A stretch of 64,000 nt of DNA. Origin: Stenotrophomonas maltophilia (lineage in GTDB: Bacteria; Pseudomonadota; Gammaproteobacteria; Xanthomonadales; Xanthomonadaceae). Below the pieces are notes generated by a model. It saw only the letters and a program-made list of their open reading frames with translations, had not been told where the DNA came from and did not search any database. Both the position numbers and the translations under genes were made by a program. Where the stretch lies: positions 3,574,001 to 3,638,000 of the forward strand of contig NZ_CP015612.1 of NCBI RefSeq assembly GCF_002138415.1, in the 5' to 3' direction. Below are positions 29,269 through 38,466 of this stretch, in pieces. Positions within the stretch are counted from its first letter, which is position 1. The number at the start of each line of letters is the position of its first letter.

Positions 29269-30126
29269 TCAATCTTTAACGTTGATCCAGCCCACCACCG
29301 CGCCCTGCTTCGGGTTGCGGTAGCGCAGCTTCAGCCAGCCGTCCTGTTCATCCAGCAGTTCCACACGGTCACCCTGCACCAGGTAACGCTTGGTGCTCGA
29401 CGCACCGGGCCGGTCGAACAGGAACAGGCGCGCGGGTACAACGGTGGCCTGCTGGCCTCGCAGCGGTCCATCCGGCGGTGCGCCCAGGCCATCGGCGATG
29501 GCGCTCTCCAGCACACGGCCAGCGGGATCATACGTACGCCAGACCGCCAGCGGACCCTGCTCGTCGGTCTGTTCCCATTGCAACGCGGCGTTCACCGTGT
29601 CGCCCAGCATCAGCACACTCTCGCTGCGGTAGAGGTAGAGCGTCGCGCTCGAGAACCGGTACTGGTCGGCGTACCACATCGGGCCACTGCGGCAGCTGCT
29701 GGTCAGGGTTCGAGTGGCAGCATCCACGCTCAACCCCATCAGGTCACCGCAGCTGTCCTTGCCGTGGGTGTCGGCCTGCAGCGCGCGGAACCCGGCACTG
29801 GACGGATCGAAGCGGTACACCGTCACCGCTTCGTTGACCATGCCCACCGAGGCGCGCGCGACCAGTTCCGGGTAGCCATCGAAATCGACATCTTCGAGAG
29901 ACCATCGCGAATTGCCGTCGGCATCGGCCGCGCCCTCAAGCGTCTGGCGCTTGCCTGACGGTGACATCTGCACCGCGATGCTGCCGTCCTGCTGGGGATC
30001 GGCATGCGCCTGCACGTGAGCGGCCACCTGGAACCGCAACGTTTCGCCGTCATCCCCACGCGCCTGCGCCGTCGGTGCCAGCAGGCCGGCCAACACCAGG
30101 CCGAGCATGCATTCCCTGTAGTTCAT
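29269..30126 (-). CDS. Secreted protein with FG-GAP-like repeat and SH3-like C-terminus
   Basis: Exported protein of 285 residues that I do not recognise by gene name. The signal peptide is MNYRECMLGLVLAGLLAPTAQA. A segment DVDFDGYPELVARAS resembles an integrin-type (FG-GAP/VCBS) Ca2+-binding loop. The C-terminal ~70 residues (KRYLVQGDRVELLDEQDGWLKLRYRNPKQGAVVGWI) look like a bacterial SH3 domain. Two Cys flank DLMGLSVDAATRTL (DSCGD, SSCRS), probably a disulfide. The start has GGGAG six bases upstream; a longer reading adds MPQGAV before the signal. Likely periplasmic or surface-attached. It is followed leftward by a SH3-independent gap and poxB. Confidence 0.65.
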   Translation of the reverse strand: MNYRECMLGLVLAGLLAPTAQARGDDGETLRFQVAAHVQAHADPQQDGSIAVQMSPSGKRQTLEGAADADGNSRWSLEDVDFDGYPELVARASVGMVNEAVTVYRFDPSSAGFRALQADTHGKDSCGDLMGLSVDAATRTLTSSCRSGPMWYADQYRFSSATLYLYRSESVLMLGDTVNAALQWEQTDEQGPLAVWRTYDPAGRVLESAIADGLGAPPDGPLRGQQATVVPARLFLFDRPGASSTKRYLVQGDRVELLDEQDGWLKLRYRNPKQGAVVGWINVKD

Positions 30127-30162
30127 CACTGCTCCCTGCGGCACCGCGGCGGCACCTTCAAC

Positions 30163-30645
30163 TCAGAACGATACCTCGACCGGCTGCCGCGACCACAGCA
30201 CCGACTGATGCTTGGTCTGCTGCTTCCACGCCAGGCGGATCGCTTCGATATCGGCACGGCGCTGCGGGGTGTCCTCGTGCAGCACCACCAGCACCTTGGT
30301 GCGCAGGCGGTTGGGCGAGGCATCGCCGCGGAACAGCCACTGGCCGTAGGCATCGAACACGGTCAGGCCATCCGGGAAGCGCGGGGTGACTTCCTTGTCC
30401 AGGAAGGTGCGCCACTGCGTCTCGCTGATGGTGTCGGCCTGCGGACGGCTGCCGGCACCCTGCTCCTCGCCCACGCCGAAATACAGCTCACTGCGCACCC
30501 AGCCGTGGCCGGCGGACGGGCGTGCGGCATCGCCCTTCAGTTCTGCGGTGGTGGCCGTGGCATAGGCGCTGGGCGCCTGCGAAGAGAGGCTGGCGCAGCC
30601 GCTGGTGGCCAGCAGCACGGCGAAGACGAGGCCAAGGTGTTTCAT
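30163..30645 (-). CDS. DUF3574 lipoprotein
   Basis: Lipoprotein of 160 residues. It starts MKHLGLVFAVLLATSGC with a lipobox (TSGC), so Cys17 is the lipidated residue. The mature domain fits DUF3574 (VRSELYFGVGEEQG, FLDKEVTPRFPDGLTVFDAYGQW, VLVVLHEDT). It is oriented like the preceding gene, which starts 36 bp beyond its stop, so they may be co-transcribed. An in-frame start 25 codons upstream would bury the signal peptide. Function unknown. Confidence 0.78.
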   Translation of the reverse strand: MKHLGLVFAVLLATSGCASLSSQAPSAYATATTAELKGDAARPSAGHGWVRSELYFGVGEEQGAGSRPQADTISETQWRTFLDKEVTPRFPDGLTVFDAYGQWLFRGDASPNRLRTKVLVVLHEDTPQRRADIEAIRLAWKQQTKHQSVLWSRQPVEVSF

Positions 30646-30858
30646 CGGTACAGCTCCGGGGAAGGGGGACAAGACGAGCCGGCAGCGTACAGCGCCACCC
30701 GCCCGGCGTGCTGATGCCAACCGCGCATCAGCTCATGCCGGACCGGCAGGGACTTGCATCGGCACCGGTCATCACGCGAAGATAATATATCGCTTCATCC
30801 GGATGGATGTAAGTGAAACTATCTCCCCTTCCCCGTCGTCGTTGTTGCTGGAGCCCCC

Positions 30859-33294
30859 ATGTCCGTCCGCCTGCCCGCGTCGCCGCTCGGCCTCGCCATC
30901 GCCCTCGCGCTTTCCTCCGCTGCCGTCCCGGCCCTGGCCCAGGACGCCACCAACCTCGACACGGTGATCGTCACCGGCACCCGTGCCGCCGACCGCACCG
31001 TGCTCGAATCCACCTCGCCGGTGGATGTGCTCACCGCCGAGGACATCCGCAAGGCCGGCGTGGTCAACGGGGAACTGGGCAGCGCGCTGCAGGCGCTGCT
31101 GCCGTCGTTCAATTTCCCGCGCCAGTCCAACTCCGGCGGCGCCGACCATGTGCGCGCGGCGCAGCTGCGTGGCCTGTCGCCGGACCAGGTGCTGGTACTG
31201 GTCAATGGCAAGCGCCGCCACCACACCGCGCTGGTCAACACCGACAGCAAGATCGGCAAGGGCACCACCCCGGTCGATTTCAATTCGATCCCGGTCAGCG
31301 CGATCAAGCGCATCGAAGTGCTGCGCGACGGCGCCGGTGCGCTGTACGGCTCCGATGCGGTGGCCGGCGTGATCAACGTGATCCTCGACAACGGCGGTGA
31401 CGGTGGCGAGATCGAGGCCAGCTACGGTGCCAACCACACCGACCTCAAACCGATCGGGCGCACCCTCACCGATGGCCAGACCGGCAACATCAGCGCCAAG
31501 GTCGGCACCTCGCTGGGCGAGGACGGCGGCTTCCTGCGCGTCGGCCTGGAATACAAGCACCGCAATGGCACCAACCGTGCTGGCTTCGACCAGATTCCGC
31601 CGTGGGATCAGACCCCGGACAACCTGGCGCTGCAGGGCAAGCGCAACTATGTGCTGGGCGATGGCAAGAGCAAGGACATCAACCTGTGGCTGAACACCGA
31701 GATCCCGGTGGGCCAGACGTCGACGTTCTACGCGTTCGGCACCTTCAACCAGCGTGACACCGAAGGCGCGAACTACTTCCGCTATCCCGATGGCGATGCC
31801 AACTGGAAGCAGGTCTATCCGAACGGTTACCGGCCGATCTCCGAAGGCGAGAACCGCGACGTGCAGGCTGTGGCCGGCGTGCGCGGCCAGTGGGGTGAGT
31901 GGAGCTACGACGGCAGCCTGGATTACGGCCAGAACGACTTCACCTACCGCCTGCGCGATTCGCTCAACGCGTCGCTAGGCCCGACCAGCCCGACCCGCTT
32001 CAAGACCGCCGACTACGAATACGCACAGACCGTGGGCAACCTCGACCTGAGCCGCGTGTTCACCCAGAGCGACAGCATCAGCCACACCCTGGGCCTGGGT
32101 GTGGAAGCGCGCCATGAGCGCTACCAGACCCGTCCCGGTGACCCGGCCAGCTACGCCGCCGGCCCGTACACCGACCGCCCGACCGGGTCGCAGGCCGGTG
32201 GCGGCCTGACGCCGCAGGATGCGGCGCGCCTGTCGCGCGACGTGGCCAGCGCCTACGCCAGCCTGTCCAGCCAGTTCGGCGAGAAGTTCTCCACCGACCT
32301 GGCCGCGCGCTACGAGCACAACGACGACTTCGGCGGTGAACTGACCGGCAAGCTCGGCCTGCGCTATGAATTCACCCCGGCGTTCGCGTTGCGCGGCGCG
32401 ATCTCCAACAACTTCCGCGCGCCGTCGCTGGCGCAGATCGGCTACGAATCCACCTCCACTGGCTACAACGCAGGCGGCCAGCTGGTGCAGGGCCGCCTGC
32501 TGTCGGTCAACAATCCGATCGCACGCGGCCTGGGTGCGCAGAACCTGAAGCCGGAAAAATCGATCAACACCTCGCTGGGCTTCACCAGCCGCATCGGTGA
32601 GCACTTCGACCTGTCGCTGGACTTCTTCCAGATCGACATCGACGACCGCATCGCGCTGTCGGAGAGCATCACCGGCGATGCGCTGACCGACTACGTGGCG
32701 GCCAACTACGGCGTCAGCGGCCTGCAGAGCGCCAGCTTCTTCGTCAATGCCGCCGATACCCGCACCCGCGGCGCCGAGCTGGTCACCAACTGGCGCCAGT
32801 CGCTGGGCGATGGCCAGCTGCTGCTGACCGGCACCTATGCGTACACCAAGACCACGCTGAAGAACGTGCTGGCCACGCCGGCGCAGCTGCGCGCGCTGAA
32901 CCCGGACTACGTGCTGTTCGGCATCGAAGAGACCAACACCCTCACCGATGCCACCCCGCGTACGCGGGGCAGCTTCTCTGCCGCCTGGAGCAACGACCAC
33001 TGGTCGCTGAGCACCCGCGTGAACCGCTATGGCAGCGCCACCCGCGTGTTCAACTTCGGTGACGGCTACATCCCGCGTCAGACCTACCAGGCCGAATGGC
33101 AGCTGGATGCCGAAGTGGAATACCGCATCACCCCGCAGTGGAGCGTGGCCATCGGCGGGCAGAACCTGACCGACAACTACCCGGATCGATCCAACAGCGA
33201 TATCCACTACTTCGGCAACCTGCCGTACGACGTGCTGTCGCCGATCGGCAGCAACGGCGCGTATTACTACGGCCGCGTCCGCTATACGTTCTGA
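30859..33294 (+). CDS. TonB-dependent outer-membrane receptor
   Basis: Outer-membrane receptor of 811 residues, closely related to the one at 3730-6117. The signal peptide ends near PALAQ. The TonB box LDTVIVTGTRAADRT is at about residue 34. The plug shares LRGLSPDQVLVLVNGKRRH and LRDGAGALYGSDAVAGVINV with its relative. The barrel ends RVRYTF. It lacks an STN domain and has no sigma or anti-sigma genes next to it. No transporter or enzyme gene lies beside it that would name the ligand. The start GTG/ATG choice is the ATG after GGAGCCCCC. Confidence 0.9.
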   Translation: MSVRLPASPLGLAIALALSSAAVPALAQDATNLDTVIVTGTRAADRTVLESTSPVDVLTAEDIRKAGVVNGELGSALQALLPSFNFPRQSNSGGADHVRAAQLRGLSPDQVLVLVNGKRRHHTALVNTDSKIGKGTTPVDFNSIPVSAIKRIEVLRDGAGALYGSDAVAGVINVILDNGGDGGEIEASYGANHTDLKPIGRTLTDGQTGNISAKVGTSLGEDGGFLRVGLEYKHRNGTNRAGFDQIPPWDQTPDNLALQGKRNYVLGDGKSKDINLWLNTEIPVGQTSTFYAFGTFNQRDTEGANYFRYPDGDANWKQVYPNGYRPISEGENRDVQAVAGVRGQWGEWSYDGSLDYGQNDFTYRLRDSLNASLGPTSPTRFKTADYEYAQTVGNLDLSRVFTQSDSISHTLGLGVEARHERYQTRPGDPASYAAGPYTDRPTGSQAGGGLTPQDAARLSRDVASAYASLSSQFGEKFSTDLAARYEHNDDFGGELTGKLGLRYEFTPAFALRGAISNNFRAPSLAQIGYESTSTGYNAGGQLVQGRLLSVNNPIARGLGAQNLKPEKSINTSLGFTSRIGEHFDLSLDFFQIDIDDRIALSESITGDALTDYVAANYGVSGLQSASFFVNAADTRTRGAELVTNWRQSLGDGQLLLTGTYAYTKTTLKNVLATPAQLRALNPDYVLFGIEETNTLTDATPRTRGSFSAAWSNDHWSLSTRVNRYGSATRVFNFGDGYIPRQTYQAEWQLDAEVEYRITPQWSVAIGGQNLTDNYPDRSNSDIHYFGNLPYDVLSPIGSNGAYYYGRVRYTF

Positions 33295-33307
33295 GTCATC
33301 CGTACGA

Positions 33308-33382
33308 TAGTGCCGGCCGCTGGCCGGCAACCTCAGGGTGCATCCATGGACCATGACGTTGCCGGCCAGCGGCCGGCACTAC
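33308..33382. repeat. Inverted pair of SMAG palindromes after the TonB receptor
   Basis: A TGCCGGCCGCTGGCCGGCA palindrome with a slightly altered head (ATAG) near 33308-33328 faces GTAGTGCCGGCC type at 33360-33382. It forms a long hairpin between the receptor and otsB. Confidence 0.8.
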
Positions 33383-33441
33383 CCTGATTCGTAGCCTGCC
33401 CTCGACCCCACGTACACGCCCACGCTGGCAAGCTGGGCGTC

Positions 33442-34200
33442 ATGGCTGAACCGCTCCCCCTGCGTCCGCCACCGCCATTGCTGGACGACGCCTGCGCGTT
33501 GTTCCTCGATGTCGACGGCACCCTGATCGAATTCGCTGCACGCCCGGATGCCGTGCAGCTGCTGCCGGATGTGCGTGAAGCCATCGGCCGCATCAGCGAC
33601 CGCCTGGAAGGTGCCGTGGCACTGGTCAGTGGTCGCCCACTTGAACAGCTGGATCAACTGTTCGCGCCGTTGAAGCTGCCCGCCGCCGGCTTGCATGGCC
33701 ACGAACTGCGTGGCGAGGATGGTCGTGTGCTGCGCGACGAACACGACGACGACACCGCCGAGTGGCTGCACGCGCTGCACCAGCAGGCGATGCGCTTTGC
33801 CCATGGGCATCCCGGCGTGCTGGTGGAAGACAAGGGCGTCGGCCTGGCCCTGCACTGGCGCGGCGCGCCGCATGCCGGCAGCGACGTCCGCGCCTTCGCC
33901 GACCGCCACGTGCGTGGTCGTGCCAGCTACCGCCTGCAGCCCGGCGACCACGTGGTCGAGTTCGTGCCCGTCGGCACCGACAAGGGCCGTGCCGTGCGCC
34001 GGATGATGCAGTACCTGCCGTTCCGCGGCCGCCTGCCGGTGTTCCTCGGCGATGACCTGACCGATGAATTCGGCTTCGACGCTGCCAACGGCCAGCATGG
34101 CTGGAGCGTGCTGGTGGGCGAACGGGAACCCAGCAAGGCGGTGTTCGCGCTGCCCGACATACGCAGCGTGCACGCCTGGCTGCGTGAGAATGCCTATTGA
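33442..34200 (+). CDS. otsB: Trehalose-6-phosphate phosphatase
   Basis: HAD-superfamily phosphatase of 252 residues that removes phosphate from trehalose-6-phosphate, the second step of trehalose synthesis. Motif I is FLDVDGT with Asp23 (nucleophile) and Asp25. The cap domain holds GVGLALHWRGAP. Motif III/IV is FLGDDLTDEFGF, with the metal-binding Asp pair. First gene of a three-gene operon with a GH15 enzyme and otsA, the latter encoding the trehalose-6-phosphate synthase that makes its substrate. Gaps are short (27 bp to the next gene). Confidence 0.93.
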   Translation: MAEPLPLRPPPPLLDDACALFLDVDGTLIEFAARPDAVQLLPDVREAIGRISDRLEGAVALVSGRPLEQLDQLFAPLKLPAAGLHGHELRGEDGRVLRDEHDDDTAEWLHALHQQAMRFAHGHPGVLVEDKGVGLALHWRGAPHAGSDVRAFADRHVRGRASYRLQPGDHVVEFVPVGTDKGRAVRRMMQYLPFRGRLPVFLGDDLTDEFGFDAANGQHGWSVLVGEREPSKAVFALPDIRSVHAWLRENAY

Positions 34201-34227
34201 CCCGGCCACCCCACGGCCGCAACCGAG

Positions 34228-36021
34228 ATGTACCGCGTGATGACCCAACCCGATCTTGATCTGGGCGTGGTCGGCAACGGCAGCTTCGGCGCCCTGGTCG
34301 ACAAACGTGCCCGCGTTGTCTGGAGCTGCCTGCCCACCTTCGACGGCGACCCCACCTTCTGTGCCCTGCTCGGCCCCAACCAGCAGACCGGTGGCGACTT
34401 CGCCATCGAGCTGGAGGACTTCGCGAGCAGCGAGCAGGAATACCTGACCAACACCGCGATCCTGCGCACCGTGCTGCGCGACGCGCACGGTGGCGAACTG
34501 GAAATCCTCGATTTCGCCCCCCGCTGGCGCCAGAACGATCGCTTCTACCGCCCAGTCAGCCTGATCCGCCAGGTGCGCCCGCTGGCTGGCAGCCCACGCA
34601 TCACCGTGCACGCACGCCCGCTGGCCGACTGGGGCGCGCGCGTGCCGGAGTCCACCTGGGGCAGCAACCATGTGCGCTGGATTCTGCCCGAGCATGTGCT
34701 GCGGCTGACCACCGACGTGCCGGTGCGCTTCGTACGCGACGGCCTGCCATTCGTACTCAACCATCCCATCCACCTGATCCTGGGGGTGGATGAGTCGCTC
34801 AACCGCTCGATCAGCGGCTACGTGCAGGAGGCCTTCCAGCGTACCCGCGACTACTGGCGCGAATGGGTGCGCTACCTGTCCATTCCGCTGGAATGGCAGG
34901 ATGCGGTGATCCGCAGTGCGATCACCCTGAAGCTGTGCCAGTACGAGGACAGCGGCGCGATCATCGCGGCGATGACCACCTCCATTCCGGAAGCCCCCGG
35001 CAGCGTGCGCAACTGGGACTACCGCTACTGCTGGCTGCGTGATGCGGCGTTCGTGGTGCGTGCGCTGAACCGCCTCGGCGCAACGCGCACGATGGAACAG
35101 TTCCTCGGCTACATCTTCAACCTGGCCACCACCGACGGCACGCTGCAGCCACTGTATGGCATCGGCTTCGAGGCCAAGCTGGACGAAGACGAAGTCCCCA
35201 GCCTGTCCGGCTACCGCGGCATGGGCCCGGTACGGCGCGGCAACCTGGCCTGGGTGCAGCGCCAGCACGATGTCTACGGCAGCGTGGTGCTGGCCTCCAC
35301 CCAGCTGTTCTTCGACCGCCGCCTGCAGGATCCGGGTGATGCGCACACCTTCGCCCGTCTGGAACCCTTGGGCGAGCAGGCGTTCGCCCTGCACGACGTA
35401 CCCGATGCCGGCCTGTGGGAATTCCGCGGCCGCACCGAAGTGCACACCTACACCAGCGCGATGTGCTGGGCCGCATGCGACCGCCTGTGCAAGATCGCCG
35501 TACGCCTGAAGCGCGATGACCGCGCCCATTACTGGCGCGAGCGCGCCGACACCATCCACGCGCGCATCATGGCCGAATCCTGGAGTGAGGAGCTGGGCCA
35601 CTTCACCGACACCTTTGGTGGCCATCGGCTGGATGCCTCGTTGCTGCTGCTGGCCGACATCGGCTTCATCGACGCGATGGATGCGCGCTTTGTCGCCACC
35701 GTCGATGCCATCGGCCGCGATCTCAAGCATGGCAATTCGCTGTACCGCTATGTCGCACCGGATGACTTCGGCGAACCGGAAACCAGCTTCACCATCTGCA
35801 CCTTCTGGTACATCGATGCGCTGGCGGCCATCGGACGCATGGACGAAGCACGCGAGATGTTCGAACTGCTGCTGAAGCAGCGCAACCACCTGGGCCTGCT
35901 GTCGGAGGATCTGGCCTTCGACAGCGGCGAGGCCTGGGGCAATTTCCCGCAGACCTATTCGCACGTCGGCCTGATCACCGCCGCGATGCGCCTGTCGCGG
36001 TCCTGGCAGGAGGCATCGTGA
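34228..36021 (+). CDS. Glycoside hydrolase family 15 (trehalase/glucoamylase-like)
   Basis: Cytosolic enzyme of 597 residues in the bacterial GH15 family. The N-terminal beta-sandwich (residues about 1-220) precedes an (alpha/alpha)6 barrel. Family marks are RNWDYRYCWLRDAAF near 265, a Trp-rich substrate region and the acidic LLSEDLAFDSGEAWGNFPQTYSH block near the C-terminus, which should carry the catalytic base. It lies between otsB and otsA, so it most likely acts on trehalose or an alpha-glucan in the same pathway. It overlaps otsA by GTGA. The first ATG is used; a second ATG four codons later is possible. Confidence 0.82.
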   Translation: MYRVMTQPDLDLGVVGNGSFGALVDKRARVVWSCLPTFDGDPTFCALLGPNQQTGGDFAIELEDFASSEQEYLTNTAILRTVLRDAHGGELEILDFAPRWRQNDRFYRPVSLIRQVRPLAGSPRITVHARPLADWGARVPESTWGSNHVRWILPEHVLRLTTDVPVRFVRDGLPFVLNHPIHLILGVDESLNRSISGYVQEAFQRTRDYWREWVRYLSIPLEWQDAVIRSAITLKLCQYEDSGAIIAAMTTSIPEAPGSVRNWDYRYCWLRDAAFVVRALNRLGATRTMEQFLGYIFNLATTDGTLQPLYGIGFEAKLDEDEVPSLSGYRGMGPVRRGNLAWVQRQHDVYGSVVLASTQLFFDRRLQDPGDAHTFARLEPLGEQAFALHDVPDAGLWEFRGRTEVHTYTSAMCWAACDRLCKIAVRLKRDDRAHYWRERADTIHARIMAESWSEELGHFTDTFGGHRLDASLLLLADIGFIDAMDARFVATVDAIGRDLKHGNSLYRYVAPDDFGEPETSFTICTFWYIDALAAIGRMDEAREMFELLLKQRNHLGLLSEDLAFDSGEAWGNFPQTYSHVGLITAAMRLSRSWQEAS

Positions 36022-37382
36022 GTCGTCTGGTGGTGGTTTCAAACCGCGTGGCTGTGCCGGGCGAGAACCGCGCCGGTGGCCTGGCGGTGGGCCTGCTGGC
36101 CGCGCTGAAGGAACGCGGCGGCATGTGGTTCGGCTGGAGCGGCAAGAGCGTGCGCGACGGCAGCGGTACGCTGCACACACAGAAGGATGGTGACATCGAA
36201 TTCGTCACCCTCGACCTGAGCAAGCGCGAGGTGGACGGCTACTACAACGGCTTCGCCAACCGTACGTTGTGGCCGCTGCTGCATTTCCGCCTCGATCTGG
36301 TCGACTACGACCGTGGCACCCGCGAGACCTACCACAAGGTCAACGCGCTGTTCGCCGACAAGCTCGCGCCGCTGTTGCGCGAGGATGACATCGTCTGGAT
36401 CCACGACTACCACCTGATCCCGCTTGGTGCGCTGCTGCGCGAGCGTGGCATCGGCTGCCGCATCGGCTTCTTCCTGCATATCCCGATGCCGTCGGCCGAC
36501 CTGTTGCAGGCGATGCCCGACCACCTGCGGCTGTTCTCCGCGCTGTATGCCTACGATCTGGTCGGCTTCCAGACCCAGCGCGACGCCGATCGCTTCCAGA
36601 CCTACCTGCGCCTGTTCGGCGGTGGCCGCGTACTCGACAACGGCGAACTGGAAGCACCAGGCGGGCGCCGCTTCCGCGCCGCGGCCTTCCCGATCGGCAT
36701 CGACACCGAACTGATCGCACGCCAGGCCGGCACCGCCGCCACCAAGGCCGCCGTAAAGAACCTGCGCGCCAGCCTGCGTGATCGCCAGCTGGCGATCGGC
36801 GTCGATCGCCTGGATTATTCCAAGGGCCTGCCCGAGCGCTTCCTCGGCTTCGAACGGTATCTTGAGCGCCATCCCGACCAGCGCGGCTCGCTGACCTACC
36901 TGCAGATCGCGCCGGTCTCGCGCGGTGACGTCACCGAGTACCGGCAGCTGCGCAGCCAGCTGGAACAGATCGCCGGCCACATCAACGGTGGCCACGCTGA
37001 ACCCGACTGGACGCCGCTGCGCTACGTCAACCAGAACTTCACCCATGCGACGCTGACCGGCTTCTACCGGGCGGCGGCGGTCGGCCTGGTCACGCCACTT
37101 CGCGATGGCATGAACCTGGTGGCCAAGGAGTACGTGGCCTCGCAGGACCCGGAGGATCCGGGTGTGCTGGTGCTGTCGCTGCTGGCCGGCGCCGCTGACG
37201 AACTGAAGCAGGCACTGCTGGTGAACCCGCACGATCTGGACGGCGTGGCCGATGCCATCGCCACCGCGGCGACGATGTCACTGCACCGGCGCAAGGAGCG
37301 CTGGCACGCGATGATGGAGCACCTGCGCACCTACGACATCAACCACTGGCGCCGCAGCTACCTGGACGCGCTGGAAGGTTGA
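36018..37382 (+). CDS. otsA: Trehalose-6-phosphate synthase
   Basis: GT20 glycosyltransferase of 454 residues that joins glucose from UDP-glucose to glucose-6-phosphate. It starts [23 protein letters not shown], with the nucleotide-sugar/G6P loop. [39 protein letters not shown] and [18 protein letters not shown] are the family's blocks. The GTG start overlaps the GH15 stop (GTGA). With otsB it gives the complete trehalose pathway, usually used against osmotic stress and drying. Confidence 0.95.
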   Translation: MSRLVVVSNRVAVPGENRAGGLAVGLLAALKERGGMWFGWSGKSVRDGSGTLHTQKDGDIEFVTLDLSKREVDGYYNGFANRTLWPLLHFRLDLVDYDRGTRETYHKVNALFADKLAPLLREDDIVWIHDYHLIPLGALLRERGIGCRIGFFLHIPMPSADLLQAMPDHLRLFSALYAYDLVGFQTQRDADRFQTYLRLFGGGRVLDNGELEAPGGRRFRAAAFPIGIDTELIARQAGTAATKAAVKNLRASLRDRQLAIGVDRLDYSKGLPERFLGFERYLERHPDQRGSLTYLQIAPVSRGDVTEYRQLRSQLEQIAGHINGGHAEPDWTPLRYVNQNFTHATLTGFYRAAAVGLVTPLRDGMNLVAKEYVASQDPEDPGVLVLSLLAGAADELKQALLVNPHDLDGVADAIATAATMSLHRRKERWHAMMEHLRTYDINHWRRSYLDALEG

Positions 37383-37395
37383 AGCACGCGTTTCT

Positions 37396-37518
37396 GTAGA
37401 GCCGAGCCCATGCTCGGCTGCATTCTGTAGAGTCGAGCTTGCTCAACTGTTGTCGGCGAGGCAGTCGAGCAAGCTCGACTCTACGGGTGATGCCAGCCGA
37501 GCATGGGCTCGGCTCTAC
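37396..37518. repeat. Concentric array of four SMAG palindromes
   Basis: In order: GTAGAGCCGAGC type at 37396-37419, GTAGAGTCGAGC type at 37427-37448, inverted GTCGAGC type at 37463-37484, inverted GCCGAGC type at 37495-37518. The outer pair match each other and the inner pair match each other, so the whole array can fold as one nested structure. It lies between convergent otsA and the DCC gene. Confidence 0.85.
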
Positions 37519-37527
37519 AACAGGCGG

Positions 37528-37965
37528 TCAATCCAGAAACCGCGCGGCCTGCTCCGGTGCGGGCAGGTAACAGGCGTCATGCCGCCCGAACCAGCGGTAA
37601 CGGTTGCGCGCCAGCGCGCGGTACGCGGCATCACGCCAGCCGCGCGGCAGTGCCCGCAGCACGCCGGTCAGGCGCCAGGCGCCGCCCAGCCCCGCCAGCA
37701 CCCGCAGGATCGCATCGGTGTCGGTCCAGGCACCCTGCGCGTCCAGCAGCAGTAACGACATCGGGTCCTGCGGGTCCAGCCCGTGCGCGCGCAACATCGC
37801 GCTGCCCTGCGCGCCCTGCATCGCCGCGAAGCGGTAGCGCCCCGTGCGGTCGAAGCGCAGCAGGAAACGCACCCAGCGGTTGCACAGCGCGCATACGCCA
37901 TCGAATACGATCACCGCGCTGCCCGCCTCGGCGGCGGCCTCACTGCGGTTCGAGCCAGCCTTCAT
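37528..37965 (-). CDS. DCC family thiol-disulfide oxidoreductase-like (DUF393)
   Basis: Small protein of 145 residues with the family-defining DGVCALCNRWVRFLLRFD near residue 22 (D-x-x-C-x-x-C). The rest shows the GLDPQDPMSLLLLDAQGAW and PRGWRDAAYRALARNRYRWFG blocks. DCC proteins are thioredoxin-like and assumed to handle thiols; no substrate is known. The gene overlaps the upstream DUF4166 gene by 26 bp, so the two are coupled. Confidence 0.85.
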   Translation of the reverse strand: MKAGSNRSEAAAEAGSAVIVFDGVCALCNRWVRFLLRFDRTGRYRFAAMQGAQGSAMLRAHGLDPQDPMSLLLLDAQGAWTDTDAILRVLAGLGGAWRLTGVLRALPRGWRDAAYRALARNRYRWFGRHDACYLPAPEQAARFLD

Positions 37966-38458
37966 AGCGGATCAGGGCTCCCGCCCAGGGCAGCGTCACA
38001 TCGACCAGGAAAGTGTAACGCTCATCCTGCCAGGCTTCGCGGCAACGCACGCCACCAAACCAGCGCCTCGGCAGCGGCAGCAGCCCGAACGCCCAGACCC
38101 GCCGCACCGACCAGTCGATGCCACCCTCGCGGGCCTGCAGGTCGAACTCGAAGCGCACCGCACCCAACTGCTCGCGCAGATGCCCCTCGTGCGCCCACAG
38201 CCGCGACACCATCGGCCAGCGACCGAATCGTCGTGCCCAACGTTCGCCCTGCCCGTGCGCGCTGAACGCCACTTCGGTGGGCAGCGCTTCACCGTCCTTC
38301 GGCAGCCGCGCCAGGGCGGCCAGCAGCGGCACCAGCCAGTGCCGCCCTCTCACGATGCGCGCCTGCCCCACGTAGCGGCAAGGCAACGGTGCGGCATGCA
38401 GCGCCTGCACCGGCGCGGCCAGGGTGGCGAAGGCCGGCCCCAGCACGCGCGCGAACAC
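37940..38458 (-). CDS. DUF4166 domain protein
   Basis: Protein of 172 residues fitting DUF4166 (PLPCRYVGQARIVRGRHWL, SRLWAHEGHLREQLGAVRFEF, WSVRRVWAFGLLPLPRRWFG). No signal peptide or membrane segment. Its GTG start lies eight bases after the pgeF stop codon, and its end overlaps the DCC gene. This fits a continuous rluD-pgeF-DUF4166-DCC transcript. The start could be further upstream in the end of pgeF. Function unknown. Confidence 0.72.
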   Translation of the reverse strand: MFARVLGPAFATLAAPVQALHAAPLPCRYVGQARIVRGRHWLVPLLAALARLPKDGEALPTEVAFSAHGQGERWARRFGRWPMVSRLWAHEGHLREQLGAVRFEFDLQAREGGIDWSVRRVWAFGLLPLPRRWFGGVRCREAWQDERYTFLVDVTLPWAGALIRYEGWLEPQ

Positions 38459-38466
38459 CGGCGGGG

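Noticed and set aside
30776..30793. Promoter before the second TonB receptor
   Set aside because: GATAAT resembles a -10, but the nearest TTGCAT is 21 bp away; too weak to list.
33379..36180. A long leftward open frame across otsB and the GH15 gene
   Set aside because: Shadow of two well-supported genes on the other strand.
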